A stretch of DNA of 64,000 bases from contig FJUW01000023.1 in NCBI GenBank assembly GCA_900074885.1, forward strand, positions 776,909-840,908, in the 5' to 3' direction. The DNA comes from Rhynchosporium graminicola. Lineage: Eukaryota; Ascomycota; Leotiomycetes; Helotiales; Ploettnerulaceae. This document shows, piece after piece, positions 1 to 12,346 of the stretch (its first letter is position 1; each line of letters starts with the position of its first letter). A program made the position numbers and the translations under genes. The notes under the pieces are model-generated. The model saw nothing but the letters and a program-made list of their open reading frames with translations. It was not told the DNA's origin and did no database searches.

Positions 1-1133
1 TGCTGAAAATGTCACATTTGCCAAATTTCCAGCTTCAGCTTTCTGGCTTCTCGAAGAACTCCAGAAAGACACACAAGCACAAGGGAAAGGACGAAACAAT
101 TCAAATTTGGCGAAGATTTAAGCGCTTATAACAGCATATATGTATGGTGGCAAATAGGAGACCTTTTGCCACATAAAATCTCAACTCAGACAATTGGTTA
201 CTTTACCGTAATTAACGAATAGGATCATATGTGCGGCAGAATTAATACATAAGCCCAGATCAGCAGCTAGAATTTCACAGTTATCAAATCTGACTCACCA
301 CGTGAGCTCGATATAAAAACCTTGAGCCTCGCTAAGCTCGGCTAGTACTCCCAATACGTGAAAGTAACACCTGAAGATCATCGTAAAACTATCAAAAGAA
401 CGACTCCAGGATACGCATAAAATAAATGCAGAAGGTCAATGTCCACTTGGAAGAGAGAAATAGATATCTGGGCTTTCCTTTAAAGGATTATATTCCGAAG
501 CTTCTAGGACTCTATTTTGCGTCGGTTCCATCCCTATTTTCTTTGACAGCGTTACCCTTGAAGGTCGTGGAGATCCGGCGCGTACTGACTCTGCGCAAGC
601 TCGCGTAACCTTAATACGATTTGAAGTCCGAGATGGATCGGTGGAAGGACTAGGTCCTACGTGTTTTCATTCCGTCGTGGCTGACGATAAGCGAGGAGAT
701 TGAGCCGCTCCAGCTGTTGTTGACGGCTTCGCCGCTGCTGAGTCAATGTCCGCCGCTCAGCTAAGAGGCTAATGCTCTCCTTTCATGCTTTATGTAACCT
801 CATCAAGCAACTCTACATCTGTGAACTTTAATGGAACCCGCTTCAGCGAATCGCGTTTCATTCTTAACACAGTTTTATCCAATCGAAAAGTCTGGTCAGC
901 GACTTCACTTGAACCAACGAAAGAAGTCAACAATTTTCCACATCTCAAGTATTATCCCGACAGCCAGCAAAACCTGAAACGAAATGTTCAACAACCCGGA
1001 TTCTCAAAAGTCGCAAAGGATACATGCGACATATCAAACACCAGCATCAGCCATCACATCCAAACAGCAAACACCCGACTAAAACCCATCATTCCCCTCC
1101 CTCCCTTCAACTCCCAACGTCCCCTCCCAACCC
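1..1133. other. No supported gene
   Basis: Only short open frames with no recognisable domain and no convincing splice structure are visible on either strand. The stretch next to 1133 is pyrimidine-rich on the plus strand, but that is the antisense of the small gene that follows. I see no repeat or RNA gene. Confidence 0.5.
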
Positions 1134-1385
1134 TCAAATAACCTCTCTCCCCTCCCTCATAGCCTTCTGGCCCTCGCCCCCAACATCCTCATCAGGACTC
1201 ACCTCCACTTCCACTTCTCTCACCACACTCTTCCTCCGCTCACTCCCGATATTGACTTCGGCTACCTTTTCGCTTTCGCTTTTACTTTTGCTTGCACTAA
1301 GTGAGCTTTCGGCTGCGAGGAGAGTGGGAGCGTCGTTGAAGCCGATATTGTTGGGGGAGAGGGGTTGTTCGGTTTGGGAGGACAT
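1134..1385 (-). CDS. Small acidic protein of unknown function (83 aa)
   Basis: An ATG in a good context (AACC before ATG) opens an 83-codon frame rich in Ser, Glu and Lys. It begins MSSQTEQPLSPNNIGFNDAP and continues with low-complexity Ser/Lys/Glu segments, so it is probably disordered. No signal peptide, membrane segment or known domain is visible. The regular, wobble-biased codon use and clean start look like a real small fungal gene, but I cannot name a family. It could also be one exon of a longer gene. Confidence is moderate because the only evidence is composition and start context. Confidence 0.45.
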   Translation of the reverse strand: MSSQTEQPLSPNNIGFNDAPTLLAAESSLSASKSKSESEKVAEVNIGSERRKSVVREVEVEVSPDEDVGGEGQKAMREGREVI

Positions 1386-2486
1386 GGTTGGGGATGTGGG
1401 AGAAGGTGGATTGGTGATTTGAATGAGCTTGGTAGGAATGGGTGTGGAGAAAAGTCCGGGGACTTGAGTTGTTATGTTTGTTAGCCGAGCGGCGATAATT
1501 GTATACTTTGATGTAAAGAAGAAATGGAGAGCGACGTACCTTGGAGGACCAATCTTGCTAGATAGAGTACGAAGATACTGCTATGAAGCCGTTGATAGTA
1601 GGTAGGTGTCGATCGCAGCTAACTAATGAACTAAACTGTGACAGGTAAATATCCGAAGAAAAACAAATTCGATAAACTCTATTCCCCAGCTTTCTTGCTA
1701 AATTTCGTGCAACTGTATTTCGCATACAAGCATTTCGGAGAATACCCACCCTGCCCTCTAAACCAGGGAAAGAACTTTACTTATGATAAAATCCCGCCCT
1801 CAATCCCATCCCGTTCCCCTCAATCACATAACACAAGAAGATCCACAACACATGTCCCATCCACATGGATCGCCCATTTTCCTCATCTCTCACAGCACAT
1901 CCGCATAAGCAGTACACAAGCCACACCCGCATCTCCGATTCTAGTTCCAGAACCAGTCTGCTCGATCCCCATCATACGGATGGAGTTTATGACATCAAGC
2001 TACCGAACTGACGTCGTTATGCAAGGGTTCCATGTGTGTCGCTTACGTGCGCTGCGCTGTGCTGTGAAGGGTCCTGCGGGGTTGAGGCGGGATGAGACTT
2101 GGCGAAGGGGGCTGTGATTTGCTCCAATGGTAGGTTTCTTGGTGTAATAATCAATCTGTTTTGTTGACTGGTCTTGGATGATGCGTGACAGGGTGTGCGG
2201 GCGATAAGGTGGTGGTGTTGTGGTCTTGTGAGGAAGTGAATACATGATTAAGTTAAACACGGGAGGTGCTAAATACGAAACAGAAGACGGTCTCTGTGGC
2301 TAGAGGGAAGATTACATCGAGATACTTTTGGACCTAAGTAAATATTTGACTGGCTGTCAGGTGGAGATGGAGATGAAGAGGAATGAAGTTCGTATCGAAA
2401 TTAAAGACTATTTACATACACCTCACTACAAACTCCTCAAACTCCCCACTACATTTCAGTCGCAAATGTAAGTCTCCTTGGATTAG
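1386..2486. other. Intergenic, nothing recognised
   Basis: This 1.1-kb spacer separates the small unknown gene from the 3' end of the collagen-like membrane protein. Open frames are short and overlap on both strands without homology. A GT-rich/CA-rich segment lies at about 2160-2240. It presumably contains the promoter of the gene ending at 1134 and the terminator of the gene ending at 2487. Confidence 0.5.
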
Positions 2487-4640
2487 TTATCTCCTCACAT
2501 TAGTCGTCTGCTCCATCTCACTGTTTTCTTTGACCTCCTCAAAGATACTCAACATAGGATCCCTCCACCTCGGTAAGTTGTTCAAGCTATCAGGGCTACT
2601 CTCCCATTTCTCCCTCCTCGTTCTAGCGATTCTTGCCTTCTGTTGCTCCATAGACCTCATCTCCTCCCTTGTAACACTTTGCACGAACTCCGTCCTCGCG
2701 TTCTCGATAGCTATTGATTCATGACCCGTCGTGTCACTCCCAAAGCCACTCAAGAAACGCGCGCTCATCGCATCGCCGATCCCGCTTTCCCAGCCATCGC
2801 TTTGTGCTGTTTGGCGATTTCCCGTTTGTGGAAAGCTGGAGGCGGAGGTATGGGTATTCGTGTTGGCGCTGGTCCGGTCGGCTAGCTCGCGGCTATCTTT
2901 CCAGCGCTTCTCTTGTTCTAGGACCTCGGCTTCGACATGGGCAATGTTGCGAGATGCGTCGTTTTTCTCGGTACCATAGCCGGTGGGTTGACGGAAGGTG
3001 GTGTTCCCATGTACTGGTTGAGGGATCTTGGATGGCTTGCCGAGGAACCAGGAAAGGGAGAGAGGACCATTTCGGATGGCTGTTGTTGTACCGTAGGATT
3101 GTGGGTTAAGCTCGGGGGCTATACGCAGGGTTGATTGCTGTCCTTGTTGTTGATAGGACTGATCGGTGTAGATTGGTGGGCTTATCGTAAATTCATTTCG
3201 TGTCAATTGCGGGATGAAGAGCGCGGATTGGGACAATTCTACGTTCGATGACTCGCCGGATGAGGTGTCGAATCGTCTTTGTACTGGTGGGACAGAGGCT
3301 GGTGTATAGGTGTTGAAATCTTGAACCGGAATCTTCGGTGGTTGGGCGGGCACTGCTCTGGATAGTGGTCCAGATAGTCGGTCCCAGAATGAGTGATTGG
3401 TCGCTGCTGAACGGCCCATCATTGAGTTGGCTTTCTGTTTCCTGCGGCGTCGCAAGACGAAAAACAGAAGACCAGAGAGAATAAGTGAAACAACTGTGCT
3501 CGTGTGTCAGAGATATTCCAGCATTAAGGGGCGAATAATCTACCTCCGATAGAAACACCTATCCCGATCACGGTTGGTCTCGTTGATTTGCTTGAGGAGA
3601 TCCCATTCCCCGCAAACACGGCAGAGGGTGAGCTTGAAGCAGACGAGACACCTGTAGGTCTAGAGGTAGATGTTCGAGCAATATTTGGCAAGAACGCATT
3701 GCCATTACTTTGAACAGGACCTTTCGAGGAAGATTGAGTTGCACTTGATGCTGGTGGAGAGGTGAAGACGACTGGCGCGGGTGTCGGGCTCTCAGTCGTT
3801 TGTGGTTGAGAAATAGTAGGGAAAGGTATAATAGTCGCTGCTAATGATATTGTTGATAATGTTGTGCTAGATGGAGATGGAAGTGAGATTATTGGAGCAG
3901 CAGTTGGGGGAGCGATAACAACCTGTTGTAATTAGTCCTAGTCTTCGAAAATTGGGCATTATTTGGTCATACTGGAATCGCTGTGAAAGAAGGAGGTAGC
4001 TGGGTACTAGACGTTACGATACTTGAAGATGTACTCGTGGTAGATGTTGTCGGCGGTGGAGGTGGAGGTGTTGTGCTGGTGGTTGTGGACGGTTCTATTG
4101 AGGTAGTAGACGTACTTGTCGAACTTGTCGAGGTCGTCGTTTCCTGGGTTGTGGTAGAAGTCGTACTGGTTGATGTCGCAAGACGCTGACCTGGAGGACC
4201 TGGGCCACCAGGACGATTTGGAGATCCTCCTGGTCCTTTCGGTCCTCCACCCATACCTGGACCACCAGGTCCAGAGGGAGTACCTGTCGCAGCTGGATTT
4301 CCTGGACCACCACCTGGACCACCTGGCCCTTTACCACCCGGTCCTTTACCACCTGGTCCTTTACCACCTGGCCCCTCACCACTACCTGGCCCTCCACCAT
4401 CAGACCGAGGACCACCGCCTCTCTCGTCGTCCTCATCGCCTCCCCCGGTCCCATCCGTCTCCTGTCGTTCCCACAACCACCGTCTCCCCTCTCTTCCAAA
4501 CACACCGAGAACTCCCATTTTAAAAAGTGATTAAAGATAATAGACGTCAATCCTTGGATCGACCGGGATCTAGGCCTTCAAGGTCTTACGAAAAGCAGAA
4601 GAACGGGCACGATGTAACTGGAGGAAATAGGAAAGTACAT
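2487..4640 (-). CDS. Single-pass membrane protein with collagen-like and Ser/Thr-rich ectodomain
   Basis: My four-exon model is 4640-4590, 4461-3973, 3922-3544 and 3493-2487 (641 aa). The frame is continuous across all three introns (128, 50 and 50 bp). Exon 1 encodes a short hydrophobic start (MYFPISSSYIVPVLLLF) before a GTAAGA donor, which would supply the signal peptide. Exon 2 holds a Gly-Pro-Gly-rich collagen-like stretch with GPGGK repeats, then a Thr/Ser mucin-like stalk. The exon 3/4 junction rebuilds one transmembrane helix at about residues 297-320, followed by RRRRKQ and a cytoplasmic tail of about 320 residues rich in Ser, Gln and Arg. This architecture (secreted low-complexity stalk, one helix, basic stop-transfer) resembles fungal wall-stress sensors, though no WSC domain is seen. 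The downstream exons are well supported. The first exon is inference; the alternative start is the ATG at 4518, which would lack a signal peptide. Confidence 0.7.
4275..4400 (-). repeat. Collagen-like GPG(K) coding repeat
   Basis: Within the membrane-protein gene a 15-nt unit encoding GPGGK is repeated about three times in tandem (about 4325-4375). More degenerate Gly-Gly-Pro codon blocks flank it. It is a coding minisatellite and is likely to vary in copy number between strains. Confidence 0.75.
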
Positions 4641-7600
4641 GTACCTAGATGAACTCCAAGATCCAGAACCGGCAACCCGTCTTCAAACATCTGAGCTACT
4701 GGGATGATCAGAGGAGGTCTGATAAAGCTTCTTCTGACGCAGATACTTAGCCGTAGCGTGCAGTAGCGAGACGAAAGAATCAACCACCTTCTTGTCAAAC
4801 ATACATCGTCATGGCGTCCCGCCCACCCGACAACCAATCACAATATCCACCACGATACATCTCGAATCCCAACTGTTGGAATCCCAGGGACGACAATCGT
4901 CCGTTCATGGGATGTTGAGCCAGTCTGTGTTTGGGTGTTTGGGTGTTTGGGTGTTTGGGCATTGTCAGAGCCGCGGGGTTGACACACTACCGAGGGGTCT
5001 TGGCGTTTGAAACAACATTCTGGGCGCAGCTCATCAGCCATACTGGGTGGGTTCACTCACGACCGCAGTCTGGAAATATGACTCGTGAAACGCCAGGTTT
5101 TCGTGAAAGCCGTGTCCCCGTTTCGCGGACTGGCGATAGAACAGACATTATAGAACAAATTCTGCGCTGTTGTTGAGTACACCGACTGTGCGTATCACGA
5201 AAAATATCCCAGTAGATCTGGCGGAAGCCAATTTTTGACAGCTGGATGGTAGTTAGGTTGCTATTTTCGACATGCTCGTGCGTCATGTAGCAAAACGTAC
5301 ACAAGATAGGATTGAGCTGCCGCTACTCAGATACTGGATTGTCTGGGATCTGACTTCAGGTGACAAGTCTTGTCTTTGGAGCTTGAGTTGACGATCGAGG
5401 CCTTCGGGTATGATTCCCCGGAAAGGTGTCATCGGAATTAACAATTGAGATAAGTAAAAGTATATTGAATCCCAAACTGACTGCCGGTCAAAATATGCTT
5501 ACACTTTGGCGAGCCTTCAGATCTAGTTTTTTGGTTCCCCAGCTGGTATGTGCATAAATCGGGAAGCGGGACATCCGCGATGGGCTTCCCCTATGACCTT
5601 GATGCTGGTAGAAAGCTGATCTGGCAAGCCGATTAAGAGGGGAAAGGAAAGTATCCGGGGAAACTAGAAGATAGACAGACTACAGAGCAATCAATCTTCT
5701 TCGAATCAAAGAACTTGAAAAAAAAACCCCCCGCGATAAATTCCGAGTTAAGCAAAAGACAGTGAGCAATACCTCTTTCCAAATACATGTAACAGCCAGA
5801 GAATCATCGGCAGCAGATCCGAGGTTGAGGTGTGATTGCCTTCGTAGATTGATTGATTGGTTGATTGGCATCGATCCTGATGTTCCCCGGCGTTGCAATG
5901 TTCTGTAGAGGAGGACGAGGGGAGAGGTTTCAAGAAATGCCCGAGGTGTGCTGAGATATCCCCGGCAAGTGCTCGGATAGAACAATTCATCCCGCGCTTG
6001 TATTGACGACATCTCTCGATGAAACCCTTTCTCCATCAGATGCCAAAGCCTGAAGTTATATCGGGACTTCTCAAGTGATGTATCCGCTTGGAGAAATGAG
6101 TTCGATGATGCTTCATGTACTTTATTTAGATGGTGCAACTCACGGCTGACCCAGTGGAAGCCGGGAAGATCTGTTTACGTGATCGCAAGGAAGTACGTTA
6201 TGAATAAGCAGGACTCTGCATTCTCTCTTTGGGATCTACCTTATGATCTGCCGTTTACGTTGCGATTTATTTTTGATCTGGCTTAATTGATTTAATTGCT
6301 CTCTGCCATATTGTCGATCTCTTTGTTCGTTGTCGAGTTTAGCAATGTTTCGCGCTGTGTTCTTCTTGATGACATTCTTTGGAAAGATTAAGCAATACTT
6401 TTGGAATAAGCACGATATCTCAGTGTGCTATTTTGACTGAAACAAGCTCTGATAAACTCTACGTCGGTGTAGAAAGGCAAGTCTCCGACAGGTTTTGCCT
6501 CTCGGTGATGCACTCTAGGGAACACCTCATATTGTTACATAGGGCTCATGCTATGGGAGTATGCACGTATGGTCATTTCATTCTATGAATATGCTTATCG
6601 CATTTCCCGTCTACCCGCAGTGAACAGAAATCGACTTGAATTATTTCGCCAAACGTGACGAGAAGGCATCCTTATAGTTGTTGTGCCTTTCCAATCTTTG
6701 AAACGACGTTGGCTACAGAATTCCAGTTTACCTGGCTGTGAATCAATCTACAACATGTATCCTCAAATGAGTTCAACCCGATTTGCTCTGTACTTGAAAC
6801 GTACAATCCTTTCCATATGAGCAGGTAGTCTTGATATGCACTGCACACAGCGTTAAGTAAATATACACTAAATGGATTGTCGAGATCCAAACAAGTATCT
6901 CGCAAATACTTGATGTTGATTGTCCATAAGGTGAAAGGTTGCATGTGATTACTCAAAATCATAAAGTTGTACTAGCCTTCTTCGAGCCTAGGTCTCGCCA
7001 ATACTACTGTTTACAAACACAATGTGATACCTCAAGCAATGGTCAGATCCAACTAAACGTACGCGCTCATGCTTACACACGCTGCTAGCTGGCATGTTAT
7101 GGATATCACTGTTTGAGCTCTATCATAACACTTCGAGTCACAACGCTTCGAGTGTGTTCAAGTCCTATTGTCACGTTGCCAACCCATCACTTCAAGGCCT
7201 GTTATTTCGAGATCAGCTCGGCATATCATGTACTATAGAGCTTGTAAGGACAAATTCGAGATTGGGCGTTGTTTTTCACCTCGTGGCTGTTTTAATGGAC
7301 GGGGGAAGGCAGCCTGTGAGGCTGCTTGCTGGTGAGTTTGCACTATCCTCTGCTTGAACGCGCCTTCCTCCTCTTTGTTTTCCTTCGAGCAAACTCTCTT
7401 TATTAAACTTTTATCCTCTATTGTAGCTCGTGCAAGATACATAAATCCCTACATTCGCATATCTCGCAGGAAAGCCGCTCACTCGCATATCAACATCATC
7501 GCTCTGCCCGCCGAAGACAACCTGTTAGACAGCAGCGCCGAACCCGATACCTTCGTCCGCAGATCTTCCCTGCAAGAGGAGATCGATCTCGGGCTTGCAA

Positions 7601-7674
7601 TCTCGAGCAAACTTGACGCGTTTTCCTCTCATACACAATCGACTCCTCGCCCTCGCACATTCGCCGAAGCAACA
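4641..7674. other. 3-kb spacer without a supported gene
   Basis: No frame here begins with a well-placed ATG and shows a domain. The longest minus-strand frame (about 5680-6138) has no ATG near its start and no homology I recognise. An 8-bp GTTTGGGT unit is repeated about four times at 4928-4960. A run of A followed by C lies near 5718-5732. The last 300 bp upstream of 7675 are open in the same frame as the following gene but contain no ATG, and are best read as its 5' UTR. Confidence 0.45.
4928..4960. repeat. Short tandem repeat of GTTTGGGT
   Basis: About four head-to-tail copies of an 8-bp G/T-rich unit can be read directly. It is an intergenic microsatellite with no obvious role. Confidence 0.85.
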
Positions 7675-10480
7675 ATGTCAACTCGCCAACACCAATCTAT
7701 CAACCCTCGCACACGCCTGGGATCTGACAGGCACGATAACAAAATGGCAGATTCTCCAATAGCAGAGACTTTCGGTCCAGGCAAAATCGTCCTCAAGAAG
7801 AAAAAGAAGGGATCAAAATGGCATCGTCTCGATCTCTCAGGTTCGGTGCCCGCTGATAACGAGGCTGAAGACGAGGCTTCTAGCAACCCCGCGTCAAGCG
7901 CACCTACCCGCGCTAGCACCCCGAATCTTATGTTGACTTCCGACCTTTCGAGATCTCCTCCTCCCACATCCTTCGAGCCACTTTCCATCACCACCTCGGA
8001 TTGCGCAAACACACATCCATTGTCACAAGAACATACTGCGGCATTGAACATCAAGAAAAAGAGCGAGATCTCTGAGGCAAATACTGGTTCGGAAAATCGT
8101 CCTGATTCAGAAAGTGAATTTGAGGGCTTTGCTGCCGACTCTTTCGAAGTTCAGCATCCTGTAGTCAGCGGCTCCTTCCGATTGTCAAATACCTACTCTG
8201 ATCAAACTTATTCAGCTGGGTTGCACTCAACTCCCACGCAAGCTGGAATCGCCCCCTCGCTGTCCTTTGCTGACTCTGAGTACATTGATAACGACCCAAC
8301 TCCGCGTGTTGCTCAGGGTGGATTCCCAGCCTCCTTCGAGTCTCATAACTCTTTATCAGAAACCGATTGGGCCACTTTTGACGATATCGATCGATCAGAT
8401 ACTCAATCAACCAAAGACCGCACCGAAGCAGTCTTGGCTCAGTTGAGCGCTAGCATAATGGTTAACAACGGAAGAGATGTTGTGCTCGATGATGTCTTTG
8501 ATTCCGCCGATTGGGACCCCGAGATGCCAAAGGGTCCCTCCCCAACTGCTTCTCCGGAGCTTATGCCCTTGGAACTCAAGCCCGTTGCATATACTACAGT
8601 TGGATCTCTGGTCGACCCCTCCAACATACCTCAATTTAGCGCTCCAAATCGTATCCAACGTGAAGGTGCCAACAGACGTCCAGTCCCACTCTCCATGATG
8701 CAGTTGCAACAGTTCGATAGTAGCTTCTACAATCAGCAACGCGGACCACCTCCTCCCTTGAATATGTCAAACTCCATGCAGTACGCCCAGCAACTTGGTC
8801 GGAATCCAAGCAACAGTACCATGCCATCTTCAGCTGAGAGCCAGTCTTCGGGCTCTGCCATGTCTAGATCGATGTCAGGTCACATGCCGGAGCGCTCCTC
8901 GGAGTATGATAGCCTAGGTCCCCAAGAGCTGACTGAGCGTGAAGAACTGTCACTTGCGCAACAACTCAACATCCAAGAATCTTATTGCTACGGAAGTACC
9001 AGCTACGATGACGGAAATAAGCCCGTATTCAAGGTCATGCCCACTGTTGACGAGAACCGTAATGTACATTCGGTCAGAGGTAAGTCTTTCCCAAGGAGTC
9101 ATTGGTCGACTCAAATTTACTCTGCTTTGAGTCTTTACTGACGACAATCCTATAATGCTAGACATGCTCGATGAAGATGCCAGACGCCGTTCCCATAGCT
9201 ACCATGGATCTCTCCAGGGCATGGATAAGATGCAGACTCTACAACGGTTATCTAAATTCGAAAATCCTATGCAAGAAGCTTGTCGCAATCGTCTGGCAGA
9301 GTTGTCGGTCAAAGGAAAGCCCGCCAATGGTTCTGCTAGCCTTACGCCTTACGACGTCGCTGTTCAAGACCAAAATTCTGCTATGTATAGTAGCACGGAA
9401 GAAGCATCTATCGAGAAGCTTATTGTAAACATTGGTCCTGGACGTGGAGGTGAACTCAATCGAAGCTATCAGTTCCCACCACCTGGTCTCGCAACAAATC
9501 CTCTTTTGGCTTCGTTCAGTAACTCAGCTTTGCAGCAAGCTTTCATCCAACCACGCCCACCAGGATATCCCCAACCATTGACTGCTGGTCCTCCTCGTCG
9601 GAGCCAATTTCCAGCCGGCTTAGGTTCAATTGGAGCACCTCAATCGAACTCACAACAGGTTCAACAGATGGAGAACTCTGCTGATGGAACAAAACCGAAG
9701 GCAGGAATATCCATCGCCCCACCTGTACCCACAAATTCTCACTATCACAAGGCCGGCGCGATGGGAGGAGCTCCTCCGCCTCTGATCGAGAACCGTAGCT
9801 ACCCTTCCACCAAGATCCAAGACACTCTGTCAGCACAGGATGCCATGATGAAATACTATCCTAACGGTCTCCCTCCCGACTTCAACTACAAATGGAACCC
9901 CATCTCATCAGAGAATGCGAAGCTCATTGGAGAACGTGTACCCACTGAAGAGGAGAGAAACGCAGCCAGGCTTAAGGGACAACAGGACTGGTTTTATCAA
10001 GGTCAGCGACGATATGCCACTATGAAGGGCCAGGACCATATTGAGGAGTTGGAAATGCGCAATAAGCAGACTGACAAATTTGGCAACATTGCTCCCCCTA
10101 AGCCTATCAATCATCCCGTCATACCAGCGTTCATAACACCTGAGCAGGCCAGGAACATCTCTACGTCAGAAGCCACAATCCCCCTTCTGGATGCCACGTT
10201 CGGTACTTTACTTGCGTATGCTGAAGCTAGCAACTCGTCCCGCTCCCGACTAAGCAAGTTTGTCACTCCCGACGCTCATCTTATCGATGCCAGTCCGACT
10301 GGAAACGATAGCTCTTTTGGTGAGGATTGGGGTCCACCAGGTGGTCCAAGAGGTAGTCGTGCTTCTGTCTCTGTTGCCAATTCTTCTCGAGCTTCATCTA
10401 TTGCTGCCAGCTCTCGAGGCGGTGGTGTGAAGATCAGTCCGTTCGAACGATTCAACAGTGGTAAGCACGGAAAGAACTAA
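7675..10480 (+). CDS. Large disordered protein of unknown function (907 aa)
   Basis: There are two exons, 7675-9079 and 9162-10480. The 82-bp intron has donor GTAAGT and acceptor ATGCTAG. The joined frame is uninterrupted. I chose the ATG at 7675 (context AACAATG); it is the first in-frame ATG although the frame stays open upstream. The N-terminal 450 residues are Ser/Pro/Asp-rich with a Lys cluster (VLKKKKKGSKWHR) near residue 40. The middle is Gln/Pro/Gly-rich. A more conserved-looking block sits near residues 690-800, with charged motifs such as WFYQGQRRYATMKGQDHIEE. No catalytic motif, membrane segment or signal peptide is visible. It is probably a fungus-specific regulatory or scaffold protein; that role is inference, and I do not recognise the family. 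Confidence 0.8.
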
Positions 10481-11863
10481 AAGCTTTGTGTATCTCTCTA
10501 CACAGACTGTTTGGATGGCTCTCCCTTTTGCTTGAAAAGCTTGGCTGGTTTGACAACAGAATACTCGATGATGGTGGATATTAGGAAGTGAATGGCTCGC
10601 GGGTGCTGGAAAGGAGAATGCACTGTCTGGGATAAACTAAGGATACTGTATGATGCTAAGGACACGAAATAAGGTTGGCTTATTGCCAGAATCGATCAGC
10701 ACATAGCTTATTCAAAATAGCTGGATGGTGCTTTGAAAATGAAGATGCTTGATAACGGGATTGGCTTGACTTGCTTGGCTATCTCGAACCGGAGCGGTGT
10801 TGGTGGTGAGATCAACTCTGCAAAAATTAGAAATAGCTTATCGTGAGAATACAATGCCAATCAACAATCTCCACTTATGTTTCTTCAGTATATGATATTT
10901 GTTCATGATTCTTTTGATGAAGCCGCTCGCACTGCTTTTCTAGTTCGTTTGTGGCGAAGCAAAATGTCTTTCGAATTATACCATCTCATATTTTTCGGTA
11001 TCGTATAGAACCATTTAACTCTTGATAGACTGTTTTTAGCAGTCATCCAAACGTTTTGTTATCTCAGGCATAATCGAGGGTACAAAATGTTGGTCCAAAT
11101 CTCTCCTCGCTTTTTTTCTGCTGTGTCTGCCAGCTTGCTCCTAGTCAGGTCGTCGAGATATTTCAGACGAGAGAAAACCATCATGCTATCAGATTACATC
11201 ATGAGGGACCACAAGCCCCTGGGCATTCTTTTCACCAATTCCGTGGCTCGTGATGATTTAATGCAGATGCAGGGTGCGTGAGCTTGATATGATTGATGGA
11301 TTGGCTTTTTGTGTGGGATTTTGCTACTAGGGTCTGTGACTGTCTTTTGATCTGAGTACCCTTGCTCTGATTTTGACGGAGAAGCAGAAGTAGAGAAGTG
11401 AGGATAATGAAAGTCACAAATCAACAAATAAAAATGGAGAAAGAAATCCCTCACGTCCGTTACGGGGTTATATGGATGTCTTGCCTAGATATCTTGCCTC
11501 GAAAAGACGCAGCTGATATGCTTCGGCTGACATAGTGGGCAGTCCAATATTACTGCCACGAGCCGATAGAGGCCTCACCCTCGCCTCTCCCTAGCTTCAT
11601 CCTCAGAATTGAATCCTTTCAACCCGATCATCACGTCTCAGAGACGCCGTTTTCAATCTGTTGAACCCCCTGTGCGTACTTACAAATAACTGTCGTAAGC
11701 GCTGTGTTTCTGACCTAGGCGTGCAAACATGGCACGTACCGCCCCAGATGAAAACCTGAGCGACTTGGAACTTCGTGCTCCTTTCACCAATTGACTCCTG
11801 TGTCTATCTTGTCCAGCTCTCGTCATGGAGCACTCCGCGGAATAACCCCCGTGCAAATGTTGC
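10481..11863. other. Intergenic between convergent genes
   Basis: This spacer holds the 3' UTR of the large disordered protein and the 3' end of the following minus-strand gene. It contains only short frames without domain signal. No repeat or RNA gene is recognised. Confidence 0.5.
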
Positions 11864-12346
11864 TCATTGACCTACACCATGCCAGATCCGAACACCCTGA
11901 GGAACAGCGCCTTTCCGACGACGACATCCTACAAGCATCGCATATATGCCTTTCCCATTATCTACTCCGAGCAAAGCAATCCAGGATTCCGATGTCCTCA
12001 AGTAGAGGTTCGGCCCATGTCCGTGTAAATGGTCGGCTTGTCTCGCAGCAGCCAAGGCATCCCAATCCATCAAATCCATCAGAACCGCTACCAACCACTC
12101 CTTACATTCTGTCGTAGACCAATTCCATTGTGGCACGTCGGTAGCTACGATCCTGGGTGGTTGTGAGGGATTGTATAATCGTAGTGGAAATCGAGATTGG
12201 GGTATTAATTTGTAACTACTGGGGTCATGGTCGATGGATTCGTAGGATGGCGGTGGTGGCATTTCGGTACTTATGACTTCGTTTCCAAATCCTCCAACCA
12301 TGTCTTTCAGAAGATTGAACACCTTTCTGATAGGTGATGGAGACAT
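11864..12346 (-). CDS. Small protein with a SAM-like C-terminal region (160 aa)
   Basis: A single exon starts at an ATG followed by SPSPIRKVFNLLKDMV, probably an amphipathic N-terminal helix. Residues about 29-36 carry a PPPPSYES (PPxY-type) motif that could bind WW domains. From about residue 72 the sequence reads W-W-ST--CKEWL, then Ala- and Gly-containing helices, LYxRTxESW, GIYAML and a KGAVPQG end. This pattern resembles a SAM/Pointed-like helical bundle. The resemblance is by eye only. The protein has no catalytic residues and is probably a small adaptor. The gene has no visible intron. Confidence 0.6.
   Translation of the reverse strand: MSPSPIRKVFNLLKDMVGGFGNEVISTEMPPPPSYESIDHDPSSYKLIPQSRFPLRLYNPSQPPRIVATDVPQWNWSTTECKEWLVAVLMDLMDWDALAAARQADHLHGHGPNLYLRTSESWIALLGVDNGKGIYAMLVGCRRRKGAVPQGVRIWHGVGQ

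Noticed and set aside
3983..4523. Plus-strand frames opposite the collagen-like gene (Val- and His/Leu-rich)
   Set aside because: They are antisense shadows of the Gly/Pro/Thr repeats; their composition is fully explained by the minus-strand codons.
5680..6138. Minus-strand 150-codon open frame
   Set aside because: No ATG at its start, no domain, and a poly-A/poly-C run within it; more likely chance.
7354..7674. N-terminal extension of the large disordered protein
   Set aside because: The frame is open but contains no ATG; the first ATG is at 7675 with a good context, so the upstream part is treated as 5' UTR.
8165..8827. Several minus-strand frames inside the large disordered protein gene
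   Set aside because: They overlap a longer, well-supported plus-strand exon and have no homology.
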